From an uncultured Verrucomicrobiales bacterium (GTDB lineage: Bacteria > Verrucomicrobiota > Verrucomicrobiia > Verrucomicrobiales > Akkermansiaceae): DNA of 52,333 nucleotides. The stretch covers positions 1 through 52,333 of the forward strand of contig CALFVF010000015.1 in NCBI GenBank assembly GCA_937928735.1. The letters run 5' to 3'. Both the position numbers and the translations under genes were made by a program. Positions within the stretch are counted from its first letter, which is position 1. Each line of letters starts with the position of its first letter. Shown piece by piece: positions 26,688 to 33,893 of this stretch. The notes under the pieces were generated by a model. It saw only the letters and a program-made list of their open reading frames with translations. It was not told where the DNA came from and did no database searches.

Positions 26688-28118
26688 TTATTTGTCGTTT
26701 TGTTTCTCAAACTGCTCTTGGATGAACTGTTTCATGAGAATGATATCCTCGTCCCCACGCTCAACTGCGGCGTCTACGGCCCAGTCTATGCCGGGGTGTT
26801 TCTGGCTGGAGGGGTGTTGGAAATTCTTCTGGATTACGCTAGGATCTGCCATGGCGTCCATGGAGAACTGAAGTCCATGGCAGGAGGTGCAGACTGTGCG
26901 GGTCATTTTCTCATTGGGTCTAAGGTTATTGGACTGATCGTGGTCGATGATCCATTCTCCTCCTCGTTTGACATGGGGCATGTGGCAGGTGGCACAGGAG
27001 ACACCAGAGCCCTTGGGGGCGAGGTTAAGCAGTTCTTTCTGAAAGAGGTGATAGTGTTTGGAGTCTTTGTATTGATTGGTGTGTTCATCATTATGGCATT
27101 TCACACAGGCCTCATAGGCGGCGTAGTGGCGGTCATATTGGTGGGTGTCGTGGCAGGCTTGGCAGTCGAGTTCCTTGTGAGCGGCTGCCTTATGCATAGG
27201 GAGTCGAGCGAGCTCAGGTGTCATAGGGCTGAGCTTTTCATGCAGGCTGCGCATGCCGTGTTTTCCTTGTTGGAAGCCTTTGACCTCTCTGTCATGACAG
27301 CTAGCACAGGTTTCTTGAGAGACTTTGTTAGACCATGCTTGCCCTTCTGGCTGATGGCAGTCACTGCAGTTCACACCTTCACGGGAATGTGCGGAGATGC
27401 TCCAATCATGGAGGTGCTTGGCATCGAGAGTGACAGTTGCTGGGTGGTCTGCATCAGCAACTGTGAGGGCATTGGGGTGCTTGTCGGTGTCTGTTGTGGA
27501 TTTGGTCTCTGTCTCTTGGAGGTTTTTGTGAAAAGCTGTAATAGGGTTTTCTAACACATTTGGTTGGCCGAAATTCTTGAGCAAATAAGAGGGGGAGAGT
27601 GCCATGTTATCGTGGTAATTATGACAGCCCGCAGTAGCGCAGGTATTGAACTCTAGATTCTTATGTGACTCTAGGTTTTCTAAAGTGACCTGGTGGCAGT
27701 GGGTGCAGTAATCCGCTGGGAGTGAGACGCCCATGGGCTCGGTGATCTTAGGGTTATGCTCGGAGTGGCAGCTCACACAGTCCATGGCCTGAATGTGCTC
27801 CAGGAAAATGGCGTTCTCGGGGTTTTTAAACTTTCGTACGGGATGAGAGTCGCTGAATTCTTCGAGTGCTTCGCCATGGCATTGGAGACAGGACTCGTTA
27901 GTGACTCCTGAGGAGGTAAATAAGTTCTCGTTTGGTTCGTTGTTATGGCAGACGTAGCATTCCATCTCGATTTGGTAGTGGCCGTGGGTGGTCACTCCAG
28001 GGAGAAGGGGGCGTTTATCTTCAGCCTTAAAGGTGACGTAAGAATAATAGCCAGCGAGCGCGAGCGTAACGACGAGCCAGAGAATCCAGTAGGTATAGCG
28101 TGATAGCCAAGTTTTCAT
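26688..28118 (-). CDS. Membrane-anchored eleven-heme cytochrome c
   Basis: A 476-residue protein with an N-terminal transmembrane anchor (about 9-30) and a periplasmic domain. Ten CXXCH motifs begin at residues 54, 77, 114, 138, 251, 271, 319, 338, 375 and 410. One CX4CH (CATAGCH, 160-166) makes eleven likely heme sites. A histidine-poor linker with T/E/D residues (about 200-228) separates hemes 1-5 from 6-11, so two domains are likely. Free histidines (for example 329-337 and 353-358) could be distal ligands. The C-terminal part recalls the hydroxylamine oxidoreductase/octaheme nitrite reductase superfamily, but no crosslinking tyrosine or lysine-ligated CXXCK is seen. It starts 6 bases after the flavoprotein gene. 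Substrate unknown. Confidence 0.8.
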   Translation of the reverse strand: MKTWLSRYTYWILWLVVTLALAGYYSYVTFKAEDKRPLLPGVTTHGHYQIEMECYVCHNNEPNENLFTSSGVTNESCLQCHGEALEEFSDSHPVRKFKNPENAIFLEHIQAMDCVSCHSEHNPKITEPMGVSLPADYCTHCHQVTLENLESHKNLEFNTCATAGCHNYHDNMALSPSYLLKNFGQPNVLENPITAFHKNLQETETKSTTDTDKHPNALTVADADHPATVTLDAKHLHDWSISAHSREGVNCSDCHQPEGQAWSNKVSQETCASCHDREVKGFQQGKHGMRSLHEKLSPMTPELARLPMHKAAAHKELDCQACHDTHQYDRHYAAYEACVKCHNDEHTNQYKDSKHYHLFQKELLNLAPKGSGVSCATCHMPHVKRGGEWIIDHDQSNNLRPNEKMTRTVCTSCHGLQFSMDAMADPSVIQKNFQHPSSQKHPGIDWAVDAAVERGDEDIILMKQFIQEQFEKQNDK

Positions 28119-28124
28119 AAGTGC

Positions 28125-30158
28125 TTAGAATCCGTATACTGAGAGAATGTGAAAGGTGAGCAGTATGGGGAGGGGCCAGAATGTCATGATGTGGAGCAGT
28201 AGCATGGGTCTTTTCCACTGTCTGGCTCGTCTAGCGAGCTTGCTGCCATGGGCGAACTCCAGTGAGCAGATGACACCAAGCATACCGCCAAAGACATTGG
28301 TGAGTACAAATGTGAGCATGAGCCAGAAGTTAAGGTTCTTACCGAAGTGGAAGCCTGTGTGTACAAAGAGTGCTAGAAGTGCAAATAGGCCAAATACGGC
28401 GTGAAAGATTCGCCACGCTGTGATGCTTCCCCAGCGAAAGGCAGCAATGCGCTTTCTTAGTGAGAGTAGTAACCCGATGAGAAAGATAGCGAGTAAGCTG
28501 TAGCCCGAGATTTGCTTGTAGAGAAACTCTCGCCACAGGAGGCTGAGTTTATACCATGTCGACTCGACAGAATCACCAGTGGGGGCTCCTGGTAAGCATA
28601 GAATCAGTAGAGTGAAAACAAGAGCAATAGCGGAGAAGAATAAAAAGACCCGAATGGCTTTTGGCATACCTATGCTCTGTGGTGTGAGGCCGCAGAGCTC
28701 TTCGACTAGTGGGGCACATGAGCCACAGACTTGAGAAGCACCCGTGCTCTCAGCGACTTGTTTGGGACAACCAGAACAGTTAGGGATGGCGCGCAGAATA
28801 TCTGCCTTAGTGACTTTATTGCATTGGCAGATGATACTTGAGGCACTCCACGCAGAGACGGGTGCCTCAGTGGAATCAAGCAGTGAGCCATGAGTCAGGA
28901 AGCGCTTGAGCTCAGCCTTTGAGACAATGTCACTCTCTTGGATGCGGGTGAGCAAATGACCAGATTCTTCCCACTGGCCAATACCTAGGCACCCTAGCAA
29001 AACACCTTTAGAAGACAGGGAGAGTAGGCGGTAGATGCCTTGTTGCTTGTACTCGTAGCTTTTTCCTTGGTCGAAAACATTGCCAAAGACGATGACATCC
29101 ACGTGCAGCATCTTTAGGCGAGTCGAGAGATCTGGTTGAGGGAAGCCTTGTTTGTTCGATTTTTCCCAGTGGGAAATTAGAAACTCAGCCATCGCCTGGC
29201 AGGGGGAGACAAGTCCATAGGTACGACCATGGACGACAGCGCATTCTCCTATCGCAAATATCCGAGGGTCTGAGCTTTGTAAGTTCTGGTTGACGACGAG
29301 CCCCCCGCGTACGCCGACTTCCAGGCCGCTCTCTGCAGCGAGTTCTGAGTTAGGTGTGATACCCGTAGAAACAATGACAAGATCAGTCTCTAGAACATGA
29401 TCCTCTCCGAGGTGAACAGAGAGCATGTTAGAATCTTCTGATCGATGTATCTCTGTATTGGCCACACTCGTGTGGAGGGAAATACCTTGGGCCTCGATAA
29501 GCTGGCGCAAGACATCTCCCGCTGGCTGATTGAGCTGCTGAGGCATGGGGAAGTCAGCGCGCTCGATCACAGAGACTTCCAAGTTAAGCTGCTTGGCGAC
29601 TTCTGCTGCCTCAAGGCCGAGTAGGCCTGCGCCAATGACGACGGCGCGTTGTTTTCCCTTTGTGTACTCTATGAGTGTATCGAGGTCTGAAATGGTACGG
29701 TAAAAAAAGACCCCTCGGTGATGAATCCCCTCGATTGGTGGCTTGGCCGCGCGCGAGCCGGTGGCAAAGATAAGTACATCGTAGGAGAGCTTGCGATCAT
29801 CCGTAAGCTGGAGCGTCTGAGTCTCTCGGCAGAGGGAGGTCACAGCCAAGTTAGTTATGGTCTCGATACCATGCTGTGCGTACCACTCGGCTGGTTGTAA
29901 GAGCAGTGTGTCAGGGCTTTGGTGCTTGATATAGGAAGAGAGTTTGACCCTATTGTAAGCAAGCTGTGGTTCTTCCCCGATGATGGTGAGCTTGATGTAC
30001 TTCTGGAGTGGGGAGGCAGATAGAATCTTCGCGAAATGAGCTGCTGCCATGCCAAAACCGATGACAACGACGCGGAGTTTTTGCTCCTTGTCATTGGTAG
30101 CACCAGCCAAGCTGTGGAGTGCATCAGTGATTTGAAATTCAGCGCTAATAGATCCCAT
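28125..30158 (-). CDS. NirB-like FAD/[2Fe-2S] oxidoreductase fused to a five-helix membrane cytochrome-like domain
   Basis: A 677-residue fusion. Residues 28-330 are a two-dinucleotide flavoprotein: FAD motif VVVIGFGMAAAHFAK (30-44), NAD(P)H motif AVVIGAGLLGLEAAE (172-186), ATG and FAIGECA (301-307) segments. Residues 340-430 match the NirB linker. A BFD-type [2Fe-2S] domain has C444, C446, C478 and C481; C461 and C464 are extra. This part resembles the N-terminal half of NADH nitrite reductase NirB, but the sirohaem domain is absent. In its place, residues 500-677 hold about five hydrophobic helices with H586, H600, H604, H656 and H670, suitable for b-type heme. It is the first gene of the operon and should feed NAD(P)H electrons into the membrane. 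Confidence 0.8.
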   Translation of the reverse strand: MGSISAEFQITDALHSLAGATNDKEQKLRVVVIGFGMAAAHFAKILSASPLQKYIKLTIIGEEPQLAYNRVKLSSYIKHQSPDTLLLQPAEWYAQHGIETITNLAVTSLCRETQTLQLTDDRKLSYDVLIFATGSRAAKPPIEGIHHRGVFFYRTISDLDTLIEYTKGKQRAVVIGAGLLGLEAAEVAKQLNLEVSVIERADFPMPQQLNQPAGDVLRQLIEAQGISLHTSVANTEIHRSEDSNMLSVHLGEDHVLETDLVIVSTGITPNSELAAESGLEVGVRGGLVVNQNLQSSDPRIFAIGECAVVHGRTYGLVSPCQAMAEFLISHWEKSNKQGFPQPDLSTRLKMLHVDVIVFGNVFDQGKSYEYKQQGIYRLLSLSSKGVLLGCLGIGQWEESGHLLTRIQESDIVSKAELKRFLTHGSLLDSTEAPVSAWSASSIICQCNKVTKADILRAIPNCSGCPKQVAESTGASQVCGSCAPLVEELCGLTPQSIGMPKAIRVFLFFSAIALVFTLLILCLPGAPTGDSVESTWYKLSLLWREFLYKQISGYSLLAIFLIGLLLSLRKRIAAFRWGSITAWRIFHAVFGLFALLALFVHTGFHFGKNLNFWLMLTFVLTNVFGGMLGVICSLEFAHGSKLARRARQWKRPMLLLHIMTFWPLPILLTFHILSVYGF

Positions 30159-30502
30159 AGAGGGCTTTTATGCAGCAGCTCATACGCCAAATAGTCCTAG
30201 GTTTGATGAAAATAGGTGATGTCAGCTATGAATGATTTAAATGCAAATATAATATACGCATTTAAATGAGTGTGCTAATCTAGTGTAGCCTACGAAAATC
30301 TTAGCGTGCTCTGGAATGTGTGCACGAATTTAGTAATGAGAAATGAGAGTATGTGTTAGAGGTTAGCTTTCAATCTTAACGATTTTATTCTAAAATAAAT
30401 GTTTTCTTTTGGAATAAGTTATAATAGACTCATTCTAACTTACATGCATTTTCTCTCTTTTGAGAAATGTATGGCATACAGCGCATTATCTAATTTTATT
30501 TT
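30159..30502. other. Divergent intergenic region with a long inverted repeat, 344 bp
   Basis: Very AT-rich region between the electron-transfer operon (minus) and the first CotH-type gene (plus). It holds the inverted repeat at 30233-30269, a TATAAT at 30420-30425 without a good -35, and a weak hairpin CATTTTCTC/GAGAAATG near 30444-30468. No coding region is visible. Confidence 0.6.
30233..30269. promoter_or_regulatory. Inverted repeat, candidate operator
   Basis: TGATTTAAATGC (30233-30244) and GCATTTAAATGA (30258-30269) are inverted copies with one mismatch, separated by 13 bases; the inner 10 bases are perfect. It lies about 75 bases upstream of the flavoprotein start, a usual distance for a dimeric regulator. 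The arms do not match the FNR (TTGAT-ATCAA) consensus. There is no T-run, so it is not a terminator. Confidence 0.5.
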
Positions 30503-33493
30503 ATGTTTTATCGTTATTTTTCACAGAGAGTAAGCACTTCGTGCTTTTTATTTGGCCTATCACTTACACCAGTTCTGAAGGCTCAAGTCACTTCAAATGA
30601 GCTTGTTTTTAGCGAAGTACTTGCAGCGAATGAGACGGCTTTTATACGTCCTGTGGATTTTGTGTTCAATGACGCTGTGGACTCCATAGAGCAGTTGCCA
30701 GGCAGTGGTGCTGATGCCATTGAACTGCAAAACCTCAGTGCGAATCCTATAGATATCAGTGGATTTCAGCTCACTGATTCGCCAGGTACAGAGAGTCCAT
30801 ACCGATTCCCGGCAGGAACTGTTATCCCGGCCAATGGATTTATTGTCCTCACAGCATTTGGCATATTAGAACTAGACGGGACACTGGTTGGCCTTAACGC
30901 TGATTTTCGTCTCAATGCAGGAGGTGAGACACTCCAGCTCTCCGATGCAGCTGGAACCTTAATCCAGGAGCTCACCATTCCACGACAGAGAACGGATATT
31001 TCCTATGGGCGCCGTGATGATGGCAGCTACGGGTTTTATTACACCCCCACATTAGGCAGTGCCAACGACGTGACGAGTTTCTCAGAAGAGATTATTAGAC
31101 GCCCGCAGACAGATCAGGAATCCGGCCTATATCCAGTGAGTAGTACACTTAGTGTGAATTTAGAATCAGAGCCAGGTACGGTGATCCACTTCACCACAGA
31201 TGGCACCCAGCCTACCACTAGTTCTCCAGTGTATAGTTCTAGTCTGAGTTTGAATTCCACAACTGTGCTGAAGTCCATTGCCGTAGAATCGGCCACAGGG
31301 TTTACAAGTGATGTGGCCTCTCGCAGTTTTATTTTTACTGATGTCACTCATGAACTCCCAGTTGTGATAATAACTGCGGATGATCTTATTGTAGAAAACA
31401 ACCCGGCAATAGAGCAATATACAGATTTTGATCTAGATGGTAGAGTTCGGTTCGACTTCTTGGAGACAGACGGCAGCCTCCCTATCAGCCAGTATGCAGC
31501 GTTCGCTGCTAGCGGTGCTTTTAGTCGTGGTTTACCGTTCTTTAATGGCAAAATAAGATCTCGTTCTGCTTTCGGACCATCTACTCTAGAGCACAACTTT
31601 TTCCCGGAAAAAGAAGAGCAATCCTACACGCGGTTATTGATACGTAATACCAGTCAAGACTATAGCTTTATGCGCATGCGAGATGGTGTGGTTTCGCGTA
31701 TCATTAGCAATGATAACATAGTTGACGTCGAACATGAAGGTTTTCGCCCTGCTGTGGTCTATCTCAACGGGGAATTCCTCGGACAAGTAAATATCCGTGA
31801 AGATAATGACAGAACATTTGCTAAACAATATCTTGGATTTGAGGGAGCAATTGTCAGGAGGGCTGATTTTCGTTCTATTCGGAACAGTGTGAGTTCTGTT
31901 TATCAGAGTTTTGCTACACTACCTAATCGTAATGCACCAGATGCGATCCAACGCCTAGATGAGCTGATCAAAATTGATGAAGCTATGATAGATTCTGTCA
32001 TTAGGGACGCATTTGAAGTGTTTGAAGAAAGAACATTCTGGTTGAGTCTAGAGGAGCCCCAGAAGCTAAGAACGAACATGCATGACTATGACTTTGCTTT
32101 TGGACTGGGGTCTGCATTCGGAAATAATGACCCTGAGCAACGCCAGATGCCTGGAGTGTGGTCAGAGCTAGCATGGGATGAAATAAATTTCCCAATGGAT
32201 GAAAACACTCGTTTCTGGCATGATGCTACACAGTCTGTAGCTGCCTTCCTCCAGCTTTTTGGATACGAAGAGAGGGTGCTAGAAATCATCGACAATACAG
32301 CGGATGAAATCCGAGGTGAAATGCAAAGAACCATAGATGCTTACGCAAGTCGACTGATTAGTACTAATGGAACGCATAGATCCTTTATTGTTAGTAGTAT
32401 GCAGGAGTGGGATGATGAAGTTGCTTTTGCCAAAGATTATACGCGAGAGCGCTTAACTGGTGCGTTAGATGCACTTGCAACCACTTATGGATTTTCTATA
32501 CTTGAGGCCAATATAGCGAGTGCTGATACCCTAATGGGTGATGTGAGTGTCCAAGGCTATAAGGTGACAAGTGGACGAGAAAACGGACGCTACTTCGCTG
32601 ATATGCCTTTGCGTCTACGTGCTCTGCCCAAACCTGGCTATAGCTTTACGGGCTGGCAAGGTGATGTGCCAGTCGGATCAGAAACGAATCCATACATTGA
32701 GGTGAGTCTCAATGGCACGGCCTCAGTGACTGCCACATTTGCACCAAACTCTCTCACCCTCGCAGTTTCAGAGATTTTCTACAATCCAGCTGGTCCTGCG
32801 GAGGACGAAGAATTCATCGAAGTTGTGAACTACGGCAGTGATGAAATAGACCTCAGTGGAGTGAGCTTTACAGATGGCATTAGTTATACATTTCCAGATG
32901 GGACAAGTCTTGCCGCTGGTGCCTATTTGATTATAAGAAATGGCGAATATGAGGGGGCTCTCAATAATGGAGGTGAAACGATAGAGATAAGTAATCTAGC
33001 GGGAGAAATTATAGAAACATTTACCTATAGCGATGATGCGCCTTGGCCAGAAATTGCTGATGGAGACGGCTACAGTCTGGTACGTATAGAACCGGGGAAT
33101 GATGATCCGAATGCTCCTCAAGCATGGAGAATAAGTGCGCTTCTTGGGGGGAATCCCGCTGCTAGTGACGCTCTTCCTCTCACTGATAATACCCCAGAGG
33201 GGCTTCTGGAGTACGCATTTGGAGCTACAACGGGCAATACACTGCCTCTTTTTGAGCTATCAAAAAACACAACCGGGAACTTAGATCTTAATTTTAGTCG
33301 TGTGATTAATGCCGATGCAGTATCCGTCACACTCTTCTCCTCGCCTGACCTTTCATCAGGCAGCTGGGCCCCTGTGCCTTTAGAATCTATCTTCTCTACT
33401 GGTAGTCCCCAGGCTGGTAGCGAGTTCTTCTCTACAGAAATTCTAACCACAGAGCCAACTCAGTTCTACCGTCTAGAAGTCGAGGAACGATAA
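30503..33493 (+). CDS. Large secreted lamin-tail/CotH-type protein (copy A)
   Basis: A 996-residue secreted protein, signal peptide about 1-27 (ending VLKAQ). Order of parts: lamin-tail domain (about 30-165; AIELQNLSANPIDISGFQLTD), a chitobiase-type C-terminal beta domain (about 190-270; GTVIHFTTDGTQPTTSSPVY), a CotH-like domain (about 275-560; PAVVYLNGEFLGQVNIRED), an InlB-B/Listeria-Bacteroides-type strand (FTGWQGDVP to TATFAP, about 715-750), a second lamin-tail domain (about 752-870), and the C-terminal module GLLEYAFGATT to QFYRLEVEER. CotH proteins in spores are kinases; here the conserved lysine after the glycine-rich strand is replaced by aspartate (REDNDR), so kinase activity is doubtful. 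A paralogue lies tail-to-tail 400 bases away. Confidence 0.75.
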   Translation: MFYRYFSQRVSTSCFLFGLSLTPVLKAQVTSNELVFSEVLAANETAFIRPVDFVFNDAVDSIEQLPGSGADAIELQNLSANPIDISGFQLTDSPGTESPYRFPAGTVIPANGFIVLTAFGILELDGTLVGLNADFRLNAGGETLQLSDAAGTLIQELTIPRQRTDISYGRRDDGSYGFYYTPTLGSANDVTSFSEEIIRRPQTDQESGLYPVSSTLSVNLESEPGTVIHFTTDGTQPTTSSPVYSSSLSLNSTTVLKSIAVESATGFTSDVASRSFIFTDVTHELPVVIITADDLIVENNPAIEQYTDFDLDGRVRFDFLETDGSLPISQYAAFAASGAFSRGLPFFNGKIRSRSAFGPSTLEHNFFPEKEEQSYTRLLIRNTSQDYSFMRMRDGVVSRIISNDNIVDVEHEGFRPAVVYLNGEFLGQVNIREDNDRTFAKQYLGFEGAIVRRADFRSIRNSVSSVYQSFATLPNRNAPDAIQRLDELIKIDEAMIDSVIRDAFEVFEERTFWLSLEEPQKLRTNMHDYDFAFGLGSAFGNNDPEQRQMPGVWSELAWDEINFPMDENTRFWHDATQSVAAFLQLFGYEERVLEIIDNTADEIRGEMQRTIDAYASRLISTNGTHRSFIVSSMQEWDDEVAFAKDYTRERLTGALDALATTYGFSILEANIASADTLMGDVSVQGYKVTSGRENGRYFADMPLRLRALPKPGYSFTGWQGDVPVGSETNPYIEVSLNGTASVTATFAPNSLTLAVSEIFYNPAGPAEDEEFIEVVNYGSDEIDLSGVSFTDGISYTFPDGTSLAAGAYLIIRNGEYEGALNNGGETIEISNLAGEIIETFTYSDDAPWPEIADGDGYSLVRIEPGNDDPNAPQAWRISALLGGNPAASDALPLTDNTPEGLLEYAFGATTGNTLPLFELSKNTTGNLDLNFSRVINADAVSVTLFSSPDLSSGSWAPVPLESIFSTGSPQAGSEFFSTEILTTEPTQFYRLEVEER

Positions 33494-33893
33494 TGATTCT
33501 CCTAGTGGCATGATTTAGCTGAGAGGGGATAAATACAAATAAAAACGCTCTACAAGTGAGTCTCCTAGAGGGTTAATCTAGGGGAATTGGGCACGGTGGT
33601 GCGCCAATTTGACGACAATGACTTTATCCTCGGTAGTGATAGTAGATTATCTTAATACCAACTCAAAAAACGAACTGGTAGAATTCGCTAGATCTTTGAC
33701 GAGATGCCATCGTTGTCACTCATCGGAGATGTTCGCATCACCGATGGGTTTTCGCCTTGATCTCCCTCCAAACCTCTCCGCGCTTTCTACCAGTTAGTTT
33801 TCCTCATTGGTATAAGGTGCTGAAATGCACTTCTTAAGAAGTGCGAGTGGATGTCGGCTACCAACGGGGTGCCGACTCTCTACTGCTGAACTC
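33494..33893. other. Hairpin-dense convergent spacer, 400 bp
   Basis: Between the stops of the two CotH-type paralogues. It holds in order: hairpin CCTAGA/TCTAGG (33564-33582); hairpin AATTGGGCAC/GTGC-G-CCAATT with GGTG loop (33585-33609); the MITE-like element (33651-33816); the 18-bp perfect palindrome GCACTTCTTAAGAAGTGC (33827-33844); and hairpin GTCGGC-T-ACC/GGTGCCGAC with loop AACGG (33853-33876). None has a clear T-run. Some may stop transcription from both sides. A 62-codon frame across it looks like a by-product of the repeat. Confidence 0.65.
33651..33816. mobile_element. MITE-like non-autonomous element, 166 bp, with central UUCG hairpin
   Basis: The two ends are imperfect inverted copies of about 35 bases: left end CTTAATACCAACTC... 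(33651-33686), right end ...CTCATTGGTATAAG (33782-33816). Read from outside, both ends give TTCTACCAGTT, then GTTTT, then TTGGTA. Each end can also fold on itself (TACCAA/CTGGTA-type). The centre holds CATCGG-A-GATG-TTCG-CATC-A-CCGATG (33721-33746), a stable stem with a UUCG-type tetraloop. No transposase and no clear target-site duplication are visible. It could be a MITE, a REP-like unit or a structured spacer; only the inverted-repeat pattern is certain. Confidence 0.5.

Noticed and set aside
26574..27554. A 326-codon open frame on the plus strand opposite the multiheme cytochrome
   Set aside because: It is the reverse complement of a CXXCH-rich gene; its product is valine/glycine-rich with no family. 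The minus-strand gene has an anchor, eleven heme motifs and operon spacing.
33609..33797. 62-codon frame in the spacer between the CotH paralogues
   Set aside because: It runs through the inverted-repeat element and its hairpins; the codons follow the repeat, and no start signal or family was seen.
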